A stretch of DNA of 39,938 nt, from NCBI GenBank assembly GCA_900642245.1, contig CAAAJI010000448.1, positions 1-39,938 on the forward strand, in the 5' to 3' direction. Positions 20,958 through 30,874 of this stretch are shown here, in pieces. The translations under genes were made by a program, and so were the position numbers. The DNA comes from Fragilaria radians. Taxonomy: Eukaryota; Bacillariophyta; Fragilariophyceae; Fragilariales; Fragilariaceae. The stretch's first letter is position 1, and every line of letters starts with the position of its first letter. Below the pieces are notes generated by a model. The model ran no database searches. It saw only the letters and a program-made list of their open reading frames with translations, and was not told where the DNA came from.

Positions 20958-23183
20958 GAGTTGTAGATGATGAAAATTTAGGATAGCAGGCTTTGTGCAG
21001 TTGCTTCTCCTGTTTTCTTGAACTTTTGACTACTGTATTGACTGGAGGACAAAATCAATATTGGAGAGTCGGAGCATTTGTTAAGGATAAAACTGATGCT
21101 TAGGTGTAATTCAGAGGTCAATGTCTTTGTTCTATTGAATAATACTCAAATTACTTATCACCTACATGGAAATAATGTATGTTGTGAAAGCATAGAATTC
21201 GACAAATACAATAGCCTTTTCCTTCATCCGTCTAAGGTATAATATTTGGTCTTATTTTTGTGTCATTAATTCAGGTTAAATATATCGTTCATTTATTTTT
21301 GAAATCTATTAGATGTAGACAGATACAACAGATTTTTATTGATACCGTAATGTTGTGATTGACGTTTAAAAAATTTAGAGCAAAACTAATTTTTTTTAAA
21401 CTTAATGCATCGGTTTGTGACCCATTTCAGTTAATTTGGATGCAAGCCAAAACTTTTGCTATATTTTCAAATCCTAAAATACGATTGCTCCAGATCTTTA
21501 CTGCATAGGTTTGTTGCCCAAATTTTTCTACACTAAATTTGTAAGAATTAAGCAACTGCTAAGCTCACATTGCTGTTATTGTTTTTTTTTCATTAGCTAT
21601 CTTCATCAGGCAGGATTTGGACGGAATCAAAGGAATAACAAGCAGATGCTTTCTAAAGTGTGCACTATTTATAACAAACAACCCATGCTTGCGTGATTGC
21701 AAGTGGATTAGTTCTTCCCCTTTTGTGTTTGATGGAATGGAAGCAATTGGATTGCGATTTGATTGATGCATGTTTATGGTTTTTGGAAGCACCGTCACAG
21801 TCATTCCAAAGGAATTCATGACCTCTACAGTATTTATTAGATTGCTTGAGCGTTTTGAGAACAATACTCCAGGCAGCGTGAAGCTCCTATTCATGCTTGT
21901 TTACGATGACTATGAAAGCAACAAAAATACAGGATTGTTTCAATACCAATTTGTTTAAAGTTTGTACTTCTTTTGCTTTCTCCTAGTACTCATTTGATTC
22001 GACCCTTGATCGTCTCGGTTCACACAAAACGTTTTTGAAATAAACAATGCAGTCCTGTAAGTTAGAAAATCAATGTACATGTTGTGGTTGCGATCAATTC
22101 TATGGCCTAGGAAAAGCGGATTCATGGAAAGACAAGCAACATCGTTTCTGGCTTCAGAGCCAGCGGATTGTGGCCGCCATCTTTTGTCCATATGACCAAA
22201 CAATTGACCTTGTCTTCTGTTGCGGTGTCGACAAAAATAAGGATGAAATTGATCCCTAAGCATGCACTTTGCATTTCGCAATGATTAATTCCGGAAGCAA
22301 TATTAGCTACTCAGAAGAGAAGACTTAGGAATGTATTTTAAAATTACTAATTTATATGGGAAGTAATATTAAAAAGTCACAAGTGAATTATTAAGGGCTC
22401 ATGTAATGCTAAAAAATAAAAATAAAAATAAAAACAACCTTCAATGGTAATTTGGCTTTCAAATGCTGAATTACCCTTGTAGTGAGAAAAGTAAATCCAT
22501 AATTCTGGCGTGTATTGGGAAGCAAACACTTTGAACTGTTGTGATGAAGTCAAGCGTTATGAGTCTCAAAACAAAATCATTAGCTATTAGTTTTTTTATG
22601 CACCACGAACATAGGGTTGTTTGGTGGTAATTGCTTGATGTTTTGTATGGTAGGCACTCGATGAATTTTGCGACTCCTCTTTTGCATATTCCCTGGCTGG
22701 GTTATCATCCGGTCGTTGGTGTTGTTGTTGTTGTTGTGAGGATGAGAATTTCATGCTTTTGTTGGATGTCCAATAGCTCTATACCAACAAATGATGTGAC
22801 CACTGATATGCATGATTGCAATGACAATTGTTGCTCTAACATTTGATAGGAATCTGGTTACCTACCAGATATTGACTTCTTTTGGAAAGCAACAGAATGC
22901 GATCCAAACAGAGCGCAACAAAACATATAGTTTCTGGTGCTGCCTATGCCTTCATAATTAATAAATAGGAAACTTGCATTTGAGCTAAACATCGGATCTC
23001 ATATCCCCCCTCCTAAAATGATTCATTGAAGTTCATGCGTATTCAATGTAAGCCTTGAGAAGTTCTAACAATGATGTTATGACAAGATATTAGGGAAAAA
23101 ATTCAATCGTGAGACTATTTTGTTAAGTTGCATTCAGTTGATTCGATTCAAGAGACTACTGCTGGGAATGTTGGATTATCTGT
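20958..23183. other. No recognised gene; small unassigned ORFs
   Basis: No domain is recognisable. A 109-codon minus-strand frame with ATG at 21894 (to 21565) and a 70-codon plus-strand frame at 22047-22259 (Cys-rich start, CTCCGC) are open but unassigned. A GTT trinucleotide repeat lies at 22721-22738. Near 20968-21020 a short block (TTGCTTCTCCTGTTTTCTTG) repeats the sequence at ~20895. Confidence 0.35.
22721..22738. repeat. GTT microsatellite
   Basis: Six consecutive GTT/GTG triplets on the plus strand. No gene overlaps it convincingly. Confidence 0.8.
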
Positions 23184-24572
23184 TCAAGCCGCTGTGGGGC
23201 TAATTGTGGGAGTAACTCCAACGGGTGGCAAGGTTGAAGGAGCATTTGTTGCTGCATTGGTAGGTACTTCCGTTGGAGGGAGAGTAGGAGTGACATCGAT
23301 TGGGCCTATCGTAGGTGGGTTGCTTAAGCTATCCGTTGGGATGTCTGTAGGGGCATTAGGAGCAGTTCCTGTTGGGACACCGGTAGGGATTTCCAGTGGC
23401 ACGTCGGTAGGCGTAACATCTGTTGGAGGATTCGTAGGGATTTCCACTGGTAGGTCAGTGGGAGGTGCTTCCGTTGGGGTGACTGTAGGGAGGTTGGGAA
23501 TAGTATCTGTAGGAGGATCGGTAGGAGCTGCAAGCGGGTCAGTTGTTGGAGTAATTGTCGGTGATACTGTTGTTGTAAGGGGAGTCGGATTTCTGGTCCG
23601 ATTCCTAGTCGGACTTTTGGTTGGGTTTCTAGTTCGAGCCCTTGTTGGCTGTTTTGTTGGGCTCATGGTCGGGTTTGGGGTAGGCGAAGGCGTGTAACCG
23701 ACACAATATAAAGGCTTGTTGTTACTGGTTTCGCAAATTGTAGTCTGAATCCATTCAAGATAATTGGAAACTCGAGTGTAGATACCCGGAAAATTGGTTA
23801 GACCACATTCACGGCCAAAGGAAACAATCCCCACTTGTATATCTTCACTTGAATTGGTGCCTAGTATTACGAGTGGACCACCGGAATCTCCGGTACAACT
23901 ATCCTTCCCTCCAGCTCCTGCACATATCATAGCTCTGTCAATTATTTTACCGTTATATGAGTTTCTATCGTTACAGTCCTCATATGAAATAGTTGGAACG
24001 GATACTTCCATCAAATAGTCTGGACGATCCTTTACTCCAAATGTCATGGTGCCATGACCTACCACAGTCAAAGGCTCACCAGCGTAAGGTGAATTCCAGA
24101 GATTATTCAGATTAACCGGGATCACTTCAGTGACAGGCGTATCTAAAAGTAGCAATCCCAAATCACCTTCATTTCTTAGCCAGTTGTAGTATGGATACAC
24201 TATTCGTCTTGTAACAGTTCGAGAATATTCATATTCAGTCGACTGTCCAGTAGCATCGATTGATTGAGTGTAATTCACCTTGGCAGTAATGCTAGTTATG
24301 GGCTTATCTTCTTTAATGCAATGTGCTGCTGTCAGGACCATATCCGGAGCCACTAAGGATCCTCCACAACGACCATGACTATTACTGTATCGTAAAATGT
24401 CCAAATAGGTGTAATATGGATATCGAGTTGCATTTGCCACTTCGCCAAGAATAATTCGACTTCCTAAGTCCCTTCGATAATCGTCAATGGACGAAGAACA
24501 CACGAAAGAGAAAGAGATGAAAAGGAAGTATATGCGAATGGTCATTGACTGTGAATTCTTCGTGGATGTCAT
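23184..24572 (-). CDS. Secreted trypsin-like serine protease with Pro/Thr-rich tail
   Basis: 462 residues from ATG 24572; a second ATG at 24545 would place the hydrophobic signal segment (IYFLFISFSFVC) closer to the N-terminus and may be the true start. Residues 40-281 are a chymotrypsin-fold (S1) protease. His84 in TAAHC, Asp137 in GDLGLLLL and Ser230 in GDSGGP form the triad. Asp224 at the base of the S1 pocket (KDSCTGDSGGP) predicts cleavage after Arg/Lys. Activation would follow Arg39 (SR|IILGE). After the domain, residues ~294-462 are a low-complexity tail of PT, PTxxP and NPTKSPT-type repeats, likely heavily O-glycosylated, as in many diatom cell-surface or secreted proteins. No transmembrane segment follows the tail. 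The antisense Val-Gly-rich open frame here is a shadow of the repeats. Confidence 0.93.
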   Translation of the reverse strand: MTSTKNSQSMTIRIYFLFISFSFVCSSSIDDYRRDLGSRIILGEVANATRYPYYTYLDILRYSNSHGRCGGSLVAPDMVLTAAHCIKEDKPITSITAKVNYTQSIDATGQSTEYEYSRTVTRRIVYPYYNWLRNEGDLGLLLLDTPVTEVIPVNLNNLWNSPYAGEPLTVVGHGTMTFGVKDRPDYLMEVSVPTISYEDCNDRNSYNGKIIDRAMICAGAGGKDSCTGDSGGPLVILGTNSSEDIQVGIVSFGRECGLTNFPGIYTRVSNYLEWIQTTICETSNNKPLYCVGYTPSPTPNPTMSPTKQPTRARTRNPTKSPTRNRTRNPTPLTTTVSPTITPTTDPLAAPTDPPTDTIPNLPTVTPTEAPPTDLPVEIPTNPPTDVTPTDVPLEIPTGVPTGTAPNAPTDIPTDSLSNPPTIGPIDVTPTLPPTEVPTNAATNAPSTLPPVGVTPTISPTAA

Positions 24573-26090
24573 AATCTATGTTACACAAGAAAAAATTGGC
24601 ATTTCAAGTTACTTCCAATATTGACACGATTGCTTGAAATTTTGGCTTTTCTTAAATATTCAACCGTCGCCACTTTGCATGGAAATTATGTCATAAAAAT
24701 TGATTCTTGTCCTCTGTTAACAAATGGCATTTCCCGGGTTTGGAAACCGTCGGATTGAATTAACTAATGATATTCCAAACTGACATATTTTCATTGGATT
24801 ATAATTGTTTATTTTCTTAGTGAATATCATGTGAGTGAAAAGGGCGCCTAAAAACATACAGGACTCACATGCTTCTTGTCAACACGAAAAAATCGCGACT
24901 ATCGATAAGCTATACATCAAATACAACACACAAAGACTCTTACCTGTTGACAGAGAAGGCAATGATCACGAAAAGCCGATTAGCGAGCAGAAATACAGCC
25001 AGGCAGCATTCTTGAACATGATTTTCGAGGATTGGATTCAAAATATTCTTCCTAAATGACTGAATATCAGAGGAAGATACCAGAATCCCCTTCAAGAATG
25101 TTTGCCTCCAAAATTGGAGCACCAGAGAACAGTTATAATAATCCAAAAGAAGGAGGCAAGTCACCGGATGATTTCACAAAAACTTACTTATTGCCAAGCT
25201 TAAGATTGATACATTAGGTGTTTTCACAGTTCTCTATGTTGAGCAAGAGACGGTGCAGAATTATGATAAATTGTTCACAATTTCTACAATTATATCTTTA
25301 ATAAAACTGTTGTAACAACTTGGAGTATGACGTACTTCAAGTCATTTGTGAACTTTGTCTAAATGATTATTTTGGCCCTATAATATCTTGTGTATACCTT
25401 CCATTTACTCTCAATGTTTCTTCATTTCATAAAGGTGACTGATTCTTGTAGGGAGTAAAAAAATGAAAATTGAACCTGTATTGCTTGTCAATAGATCTGT
25501 GCATACTCAGAATATCTTTGTACTTTGTCATTACTCATATGGTACACGGCAGCATACCACAGCAGACTACTTTATGAATTAATACTATTTGCCTGTTAAG
25601 CCATTTTGATTCAAGATCATTGTCTTATATATATAGTAGAAGCATATCTAGTTGCCTCCCAAGTTGGTACCAAGATAATTCTGCTTCTTTTTTATTTGCC
25701 AAATCCTTGTGGGTTTATTCCGGTTTTGTCTTAAGATCACTTAACCGTGACATTATTACCTGTATGTTTCACGGATTTCATCTTGTTCACAAAAACTGTA
25801 CCAAGCAATTGAAAGGAACAGGGAGAAAATGTTTCAAGTAGAATGCACTACTTGAATGACAAGTCACTTTGTTCCCAAAATCTTCTCCAAATAGGTGAAA
25901 ACTAGTGCGTGCAACAAAGATTTTAAATAAGCCATAAATGTCATGACAACATTGTCTTACCACAGATAATTATGAGATTGATATGGCCTACAATAATTAT
26001 TCATTATTCAATAATGAGAAAATTTTGGGTGTATCATGTCCCATATGCGTATCCCAAAAGCAAAGATACATCCAATGGTGTTCCAAGTAA
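24573..26090. other. No recognised gene
   Basis: The hydrophilic plus-strand frame at 24835-25059 has only a GTG as possible start and no known motif. Nothing else is supported; the region is AT-rich with short frames in both directions. Confidence 0.4.
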
Positions 26091-26945
26091 TTATAATTCC
26101 TTAGTGAATTTGTTTCCATGCTTTTCAATATGGGCTGCATAGGCATCTAGACCCTGTTGCCATTCCTTTCGTCCTAATCCTCGTGGAGTTCGAATTGTGA
26201 CTGGTCCTAATTGAGTATCAGCTTCACGACAACCAGCTGATACCATACCACAATGATCACCCCAATTACAATCATCAAAGAATAGCATCCGATCATAACG
26301 TATACCAGTCAATTCTCGTAAACGAGGAAAGTGTGACTTGGCCTTATTGGGACTTAGAAGGGGTGGTTGACGACCAATTTGATTAATATCGACACCCTTC
26401 CAATCACGACCAACGACTAGATCCCAAACGGATAGATTGGGTAATACCTCCAACAATTGGAGAGTTGCACGTCCAATTTTTTCTGCGAATGGTGTATCGG
26501 CAGATGATGCAAAGGCAACTTTCATATTGGGATACCTTTGTGGATGATCTGCATGGTCTTGTAATGCCTGTAAGGATCCATCGTGTAGAGAGATTCGATG
26601 TCCCTCACTATAAACTCCAATGATACCTTCTCCACGACCATTCAAATCTCCAAGGACAATATCCTTGGAGGTTGGTATAGAAGGCATCTCAAACATTTCT
26701 TGATCCCAAAAGCATGCATCCAAATCAAAGACGACCAATTCTGGATAGGAATTTATTGTCGTCTCCATAGACGAGGATGTTGTTGTTAATGATAATTTTG
26801 TGAAATGTCCAAAATGATCAACTCTACGATTAGTATTATTACTTTTTGAGATGGAGGAAACTATTTGGTTGGAGAGATATCCACTAATACTACTCTGTAA
26901 GAGCGAACAAATGGCAAAGGATCGAACGATTGGTGATACAATCAT
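26091..26945 (-). CDS. MDP-1-like HAD-family phosphatase
   Basis: 284 residues from ATG 26945; the frame stays open upstream but holds only a TTG there, so an upstream exon is possible. From ~70 on it is a magnesium-dependent phosphatase-1 (acid phosphatase) type HAD protein. Motif I is VVFDLDACFW with nucleophile Asp74 and Asp76; motif II is FASSAD around Ser147-148; the motif III lysine is Lys201 (SPNKAKSHF); motif IV is FFDDCNWGD with Asp224-225. MDP-1 proteins dephosphorylate protein tyrosine or sugar-type substrates; the substrate here cannot be told. The first ~60 residues are Ser/Asn/Thr-rich with few acidic residues and could be an organelle-targeting sequence; Met60, just before the domain, is an alternative start. 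Confidence 0.85.
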   Translation of the reverse strand: MIVSPIVRSFAICSLLQSSISGYLSNQIVSSISKSNNTNRRVDHFGHFTKLSLTTTSSSMETTINSYPELVVFDLDACFWDQEMFEMPSIPTSKDIVLGDLNGRGEGIIGVYSEGHRISLHDGSLQALQDHADHPQRYPNMKVAFASSADTPFAEKIGRATLQLLEVLPNLSVWDLVVGRDWKGVDINQIGRQPPLLSPNKAKSHFPRLRELTGIRYDRMLFFDDCNWGDHCGMVSAGCREADTQLGPVTIRTPRGLGRKEWQQGLDAYAAHIEKHGNKFTKEL

Positions 26946-27689
26946 GGGATGTAACCCTCTGCTTGCACAAATATCAATTTCAATACTATACTCGACCACT
27001 ACGATACTTCTCCATAGGGTTAGGGAGACAATGGCATGCAACAGGTGCGTCCATCTAGAACAAAACTTTCATACCAACTTTAAATCACTTCCAAAAAATT
27101 AAAATTACATAAATATGCTACAAAGCCCGCCATTCAGAGGCCACTAAAGTAGTGTTTATATATAAGAATAAAGTATGTACACATAAATTCACCGGATTAT
27201 GATTTGGCGTTACCTGACACTTCAAAATCAGACGAATGATGATTCCCATGATTTTTTTCAAGGATAAGTTTATAAACTATGTTGATCGTGTCATTGGTGA
27301 ACATCCATAGTGTCTCAAATAAGAATAGGAAGTCCTCTTTGCTCAAAAACGAATGTTTGCAAACAATTTTTGCAACACCATCAGAGGACAGGTCAAACAC
27401 GTGGGAGATCAATAAAGAAAAAAATTGGAATAAATTTCATGACTATATTTTGTACTTTAAACCTTTTCAAAAAGTGCTTTAAATGCCCAGTGATGAGGTA
27501 AAATTCTTATTATGTTGCGACAACAATTAAAAGTATAGAAAAGACAATCGTTTAGCTAGCACCAATGAAGCCCATATGCAGAGCACTATCTCCATGCTAC
27601 GAAAGAGAAACTCGTTTCTCTTGAAACTCCAAAACACATGCTATTCCGAGGTTGCCTCAGCATAATCTGTTAATAACAGATAGTTTAAA
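26946..27689. other. No recognised gene
   Basis: Upstream flank of the phosphatase and left flank of the retroelement relic. No supported frame. The N-terminal extension of the phosphatase frame up to 27041 lacks an ATG. Confidence 0.4.
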
Positions 27690-28690
27690 GTAAGTTGGGT
27701 CTTCAAGATGAACTGAGGGTTCGCAATGGCAATACAAAGTTTGCTTCTGTACCCGCGGATATCTCTAGCAAGTGGAATTGATTACTTTAATACATATGCA
27801 GCTGTGTTCCAAGGGTCAATAATTCATTTTCTCTTGAAACAAATCTTGACTGAAAAGTGGTACAGCCAACACATGGATGTCTCAAATGCCTTTTCTCAGG
27901 AAGAGTTTGAAGAGTAAGTGTATATTGAGAGTCCGCAATTCATTGATCGATATCAAATTCCTTGTTTAAAGATTCCTGAGTGGTTTGAAGTAAGGTATTG
28001 ACACGTTTTTAGACATACTTAAGGCTGGATCATACGTGCTTGTGCAAGTGCAATTATACAGGAAAAAAGAATGTGAAATCTATAATAAAGTTATGGATTC
28101 ATTTCAACTTAAAGGAAACGACAAGTTGGATTATTTCCTAGTATTGCAATGAAAACATAATCATGCAAAAATATTTGAGCTGGCAAAAAAATATTCCAGT
28201 TCCTAAATTGTCAAGTGTCACTAGAGGAAATTACTCAGCAAACACTACAGCTACACGGATACTTGTATGATATGCTACGGATGTCAAAATTTTTCTCGGA
28301 AATATTCTCTCATAGTTAGCATGCATGTTGTTTGAAACAAATATATGGATATACTTCTGAGAAGGTATCTTAAGATATCTCAATGCAACAAAAAATGAGG
28401 ACTATTACTTGAACCAGCACACACAGTCTCACTCTCAACTGTTACGTACATGAAGACATAGCAAGGCTAAATGCAAGTGAATTTCATATTCTGCCATTAT
28501 CACTCAAATCCTCATCCGGCTATGTGAAAGTATATTGTCCTTGTCCATTAATCTGGGTTTCAATGCGTCAAAGCAAGATTTCTTTAAGCCCCATGGAATA
28601 AAAGCATTTTGCAATATCCTAAGCTACAAGAGATTTCATCTCTATACGCTTTTGTCATTTTGGGAAACTTTGAAGCAGATCATTGCATAG
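27690..28690 (+). mobile_element. Ty1/copia reverse transcriptase and RNase H relic
   Basis: Decayed plus-strand pol end, frame-shifted many times. Reverse transcriptase traces: SWVFKMN at ~27693; GIDYFNTYAAVFQ and MDVSNAF (position of YAPVV and DVSNAFLQ) at ~27777-27900; VYIESPQ at ~27920; WFEVRY at ~27980. RNase H-side traces: ILRYLNATKNEDYYL at ~28365-28420, then SGYVKVYCPCPLIWVS and SKISLSPME plus ATRDF at ~28518-28640, which matches the SGYV...CPI.W.SK.Q..IALST.EAEY...S.A.RD pattern of copia-type polyproteins. No integrase precedes it and no LTR was found. Inactive. Confidence 0.85.
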
Positions 28691-29754
28691 TGATTAAACC
28701 AGTTTCGACAAATGACCAATAATTGGCTGTCTAGTTTGCAGAAGGGCTTCCAGAGATTGCTATGCCATCGTAATGGCTCGAATAAAACCAATACCAGATT
28801 GGCAGTTGCAGTTAAGAGAGGGTTGAAATATTTATGATATCATGTGGTATAATTTGTCAAATTATTTGTTGTTACACATGATTCTGCTTAATCGTTTTTG
28901 CTGTTCAAATGATATTTGATTGGGAATATTCATTGGTGTCCATTTACTCTGTTTGGCATCTATCAGATTGACAAAGACAGAGTCAAATATAAACAAGCCA
29001 TATCTTTGCTAGAATCATAGCTTTATTTTAGATTAATCAAGGCTTGAAACAACTTCTAGCCTGCTTCTTTTAGAGGCTATCAACTAGGCTACTATAGGCA
29101 CTTTTGTGTATGGTCGTGCTTAAAAATGTCAAGATATTTGTATTGCAAGCTAGTTCAGTATCACGATACAGGTGCACTTCTCAAGTTCTTTTCTCCCATT
29201 TGGGTGGGTACCGCATATTCAAGAACTTTTCTTAATCGGTAAATTTTCAAATTATTGCAGGCGGCAATAGGGCCGTTTCTTTTCATTCCTTGATTGGCGG
29301 ACTTATGAATCCAAGGAGGTTTGGTCCTACCACCCAAGAACAATAACACAACGAAAACATAGTTCATACCAGTCACAATAACAGCAGCGTCGGTTGAATA
29401 TTGTTTTGGAAGATTTTCCTGCAAGGAACTTCGCGACGTCACACAAATGTAGAGTCAAACCGAATACGAGATACATTGGAAACCCGGAGAAAAGTATGTC
29501 ACCAAGGTATTATTATGACAGGGATGAATACTGACAATTTTAGCATCAACATCTATGGCAGGTGAAAAAGCTTATTTAGTCCCGGTCTATAGATTCTTGG
29601 TATAAAAAAACTTTCGTCGCGATAAGTAGCTTCATAAAGCCATCCTAGTATCGACAACTATGTCGCTTTAAAATTGTGGTCAAAGATAAAATAAACCGCG
29701 ACTAATTCTCAGCTCGCTTTCATATAATAATACTGGGAAAGCTGCTGGAGACAA
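28691..29754. other. No recognised gene; upstream flank of kinase 2
   Basis: Probably contains the remaining 3' part of the retroelement. A minus-strand frame at 29161-29442 has only GTG at its start and an internal ATG; no family is recognised. It does not visibly share the 500-bp repeat found upstream of kinase 1. Confidence 0.4.
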
Positions 29755-30874
29755 ATGTGGGTGGACCCATCCGAAATTATATCCCCCGGTAATGCTGCAT
29801 CGCAAAGGCTGAAAGAGTTTCATTGTTCTTGGGCACCCTCGTCATCCACCTCTATAGAATTGTTGGAGGATAGCAGTGTTTCGAAGTACAATGTGGATGA
29901 TCTTTGCATCCGAAGTGTACTAGGTCAGGGTTCTTTCTCTACAGCTCATCTTGTGAATGTCAAGCAACGTAATTCAGGCCATGTCAATTCAGAAGAAACG
30001 TGTGTCATGAAACGTTTGCAGCCTGTCGTAGTGATGAATAGGAGAGCTTCCAGTGTGGCTGCATCAGATTTGGCGCTTGAGGCACAAATTCTTGCCAATC
30101 TTCAACACAAGAATATCATTTCTTTGAGAGGTATCTGCTCTGGTGATTTGTATGAATCACTCAACAAAGGAGATTTCTTTATCCTTGTTGATCTACTCGT
30201 AGACACCCTGGATGCACGTTTGTTGCGATGGAATAAACGAAAATTCCGCTTCCTCCCTCCTTCGAAACCTAGTGTTAAGGATAGACTGCAAGATGTTGCA
30301 GTGGGAATCGCAGATGGAATGACATATCTTCATGCAAAACAACTCATTTTTCGGTAAGGCATGAACAATTGCATCCTACTTGTTTGACTCAAGGAGTCTT
30401 TTTCTAACATCTGATTCCCAACATGTATTTAGAGATTTAAAGCCTGCAAATGTTGGCTTTGATAAACATGGAACAGTCAAGATTTTTGATTTTGGCTTTG
30501 CTAGAGAGTACAAGGAAAGCGGAGAACTTCGCAAGCAACAACGAAGAATGACAGGAGGTACTGGCACTCCACGGTACATGGCACCGGAAGTAGCCCGTAT
30601 GGAGGATGATTATGGCTTTTCGGCCGATGTATATTCCTTTACCATACTTCTTTGGCAGATTGTGACCACTCGAGTCCCATTTTCAGAATTAAAATCGCCC
30701 ACGGAATTCTATACGAAGGTAGTCCTTGGAGAGCAACGACCGAGCTTGAAATGTCTGAAAAACGATGAACTTGCAACTTTGATCTTGCAATGTTGGTCAC
30801 CTGACCAAAAGAAAAGATTATCCTTTCCAAGAATTCAACGTGCACTCAAGGATATTATCAATTCAATGTCATAA
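29755..30874 (+). CDS. Protein kinase, TKL-like, two exons (kinase paralog 2)
   Basis: 346 residues, ATG at 29755. Exons 29755-30353 and 30433-30874; a 79-bp intron (GTAAGG...TTTAG) sits at the same codon position as in the paralog at 2849-4039, and both first exons are 599 nt. Glycine loop GQGSFSTAHLV, Lys86 in VMKRL, helix-C Glu109, catalytic loop FRDLKPAN with Phe instead of His, DFG, APEV and ADVYSF are all present, so the kinase core is complete. It lacks the 23-residue C-terminal duplication of paralog 1. The two genes are inverted relative to each other, about 26 kb apart. Likely a cytosolic signalling kinase; its substrate is unknown. Confidence 0.9.

Noticed and set aside
23128..23697. 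189-codon plus-strand frame rich in Val and Gly
   Set aside because: It is antisense to the Pro/Thr-rich tail of the trypsin-like gene; the composition is the reverse complement of PT repeats and there is no start context or domain.
29161..29442. 93-codon minus-strand frame upstream of kinase 2
   Set aside because: The start is GTG with the first ATG well inside, and there is no recognisable motif.
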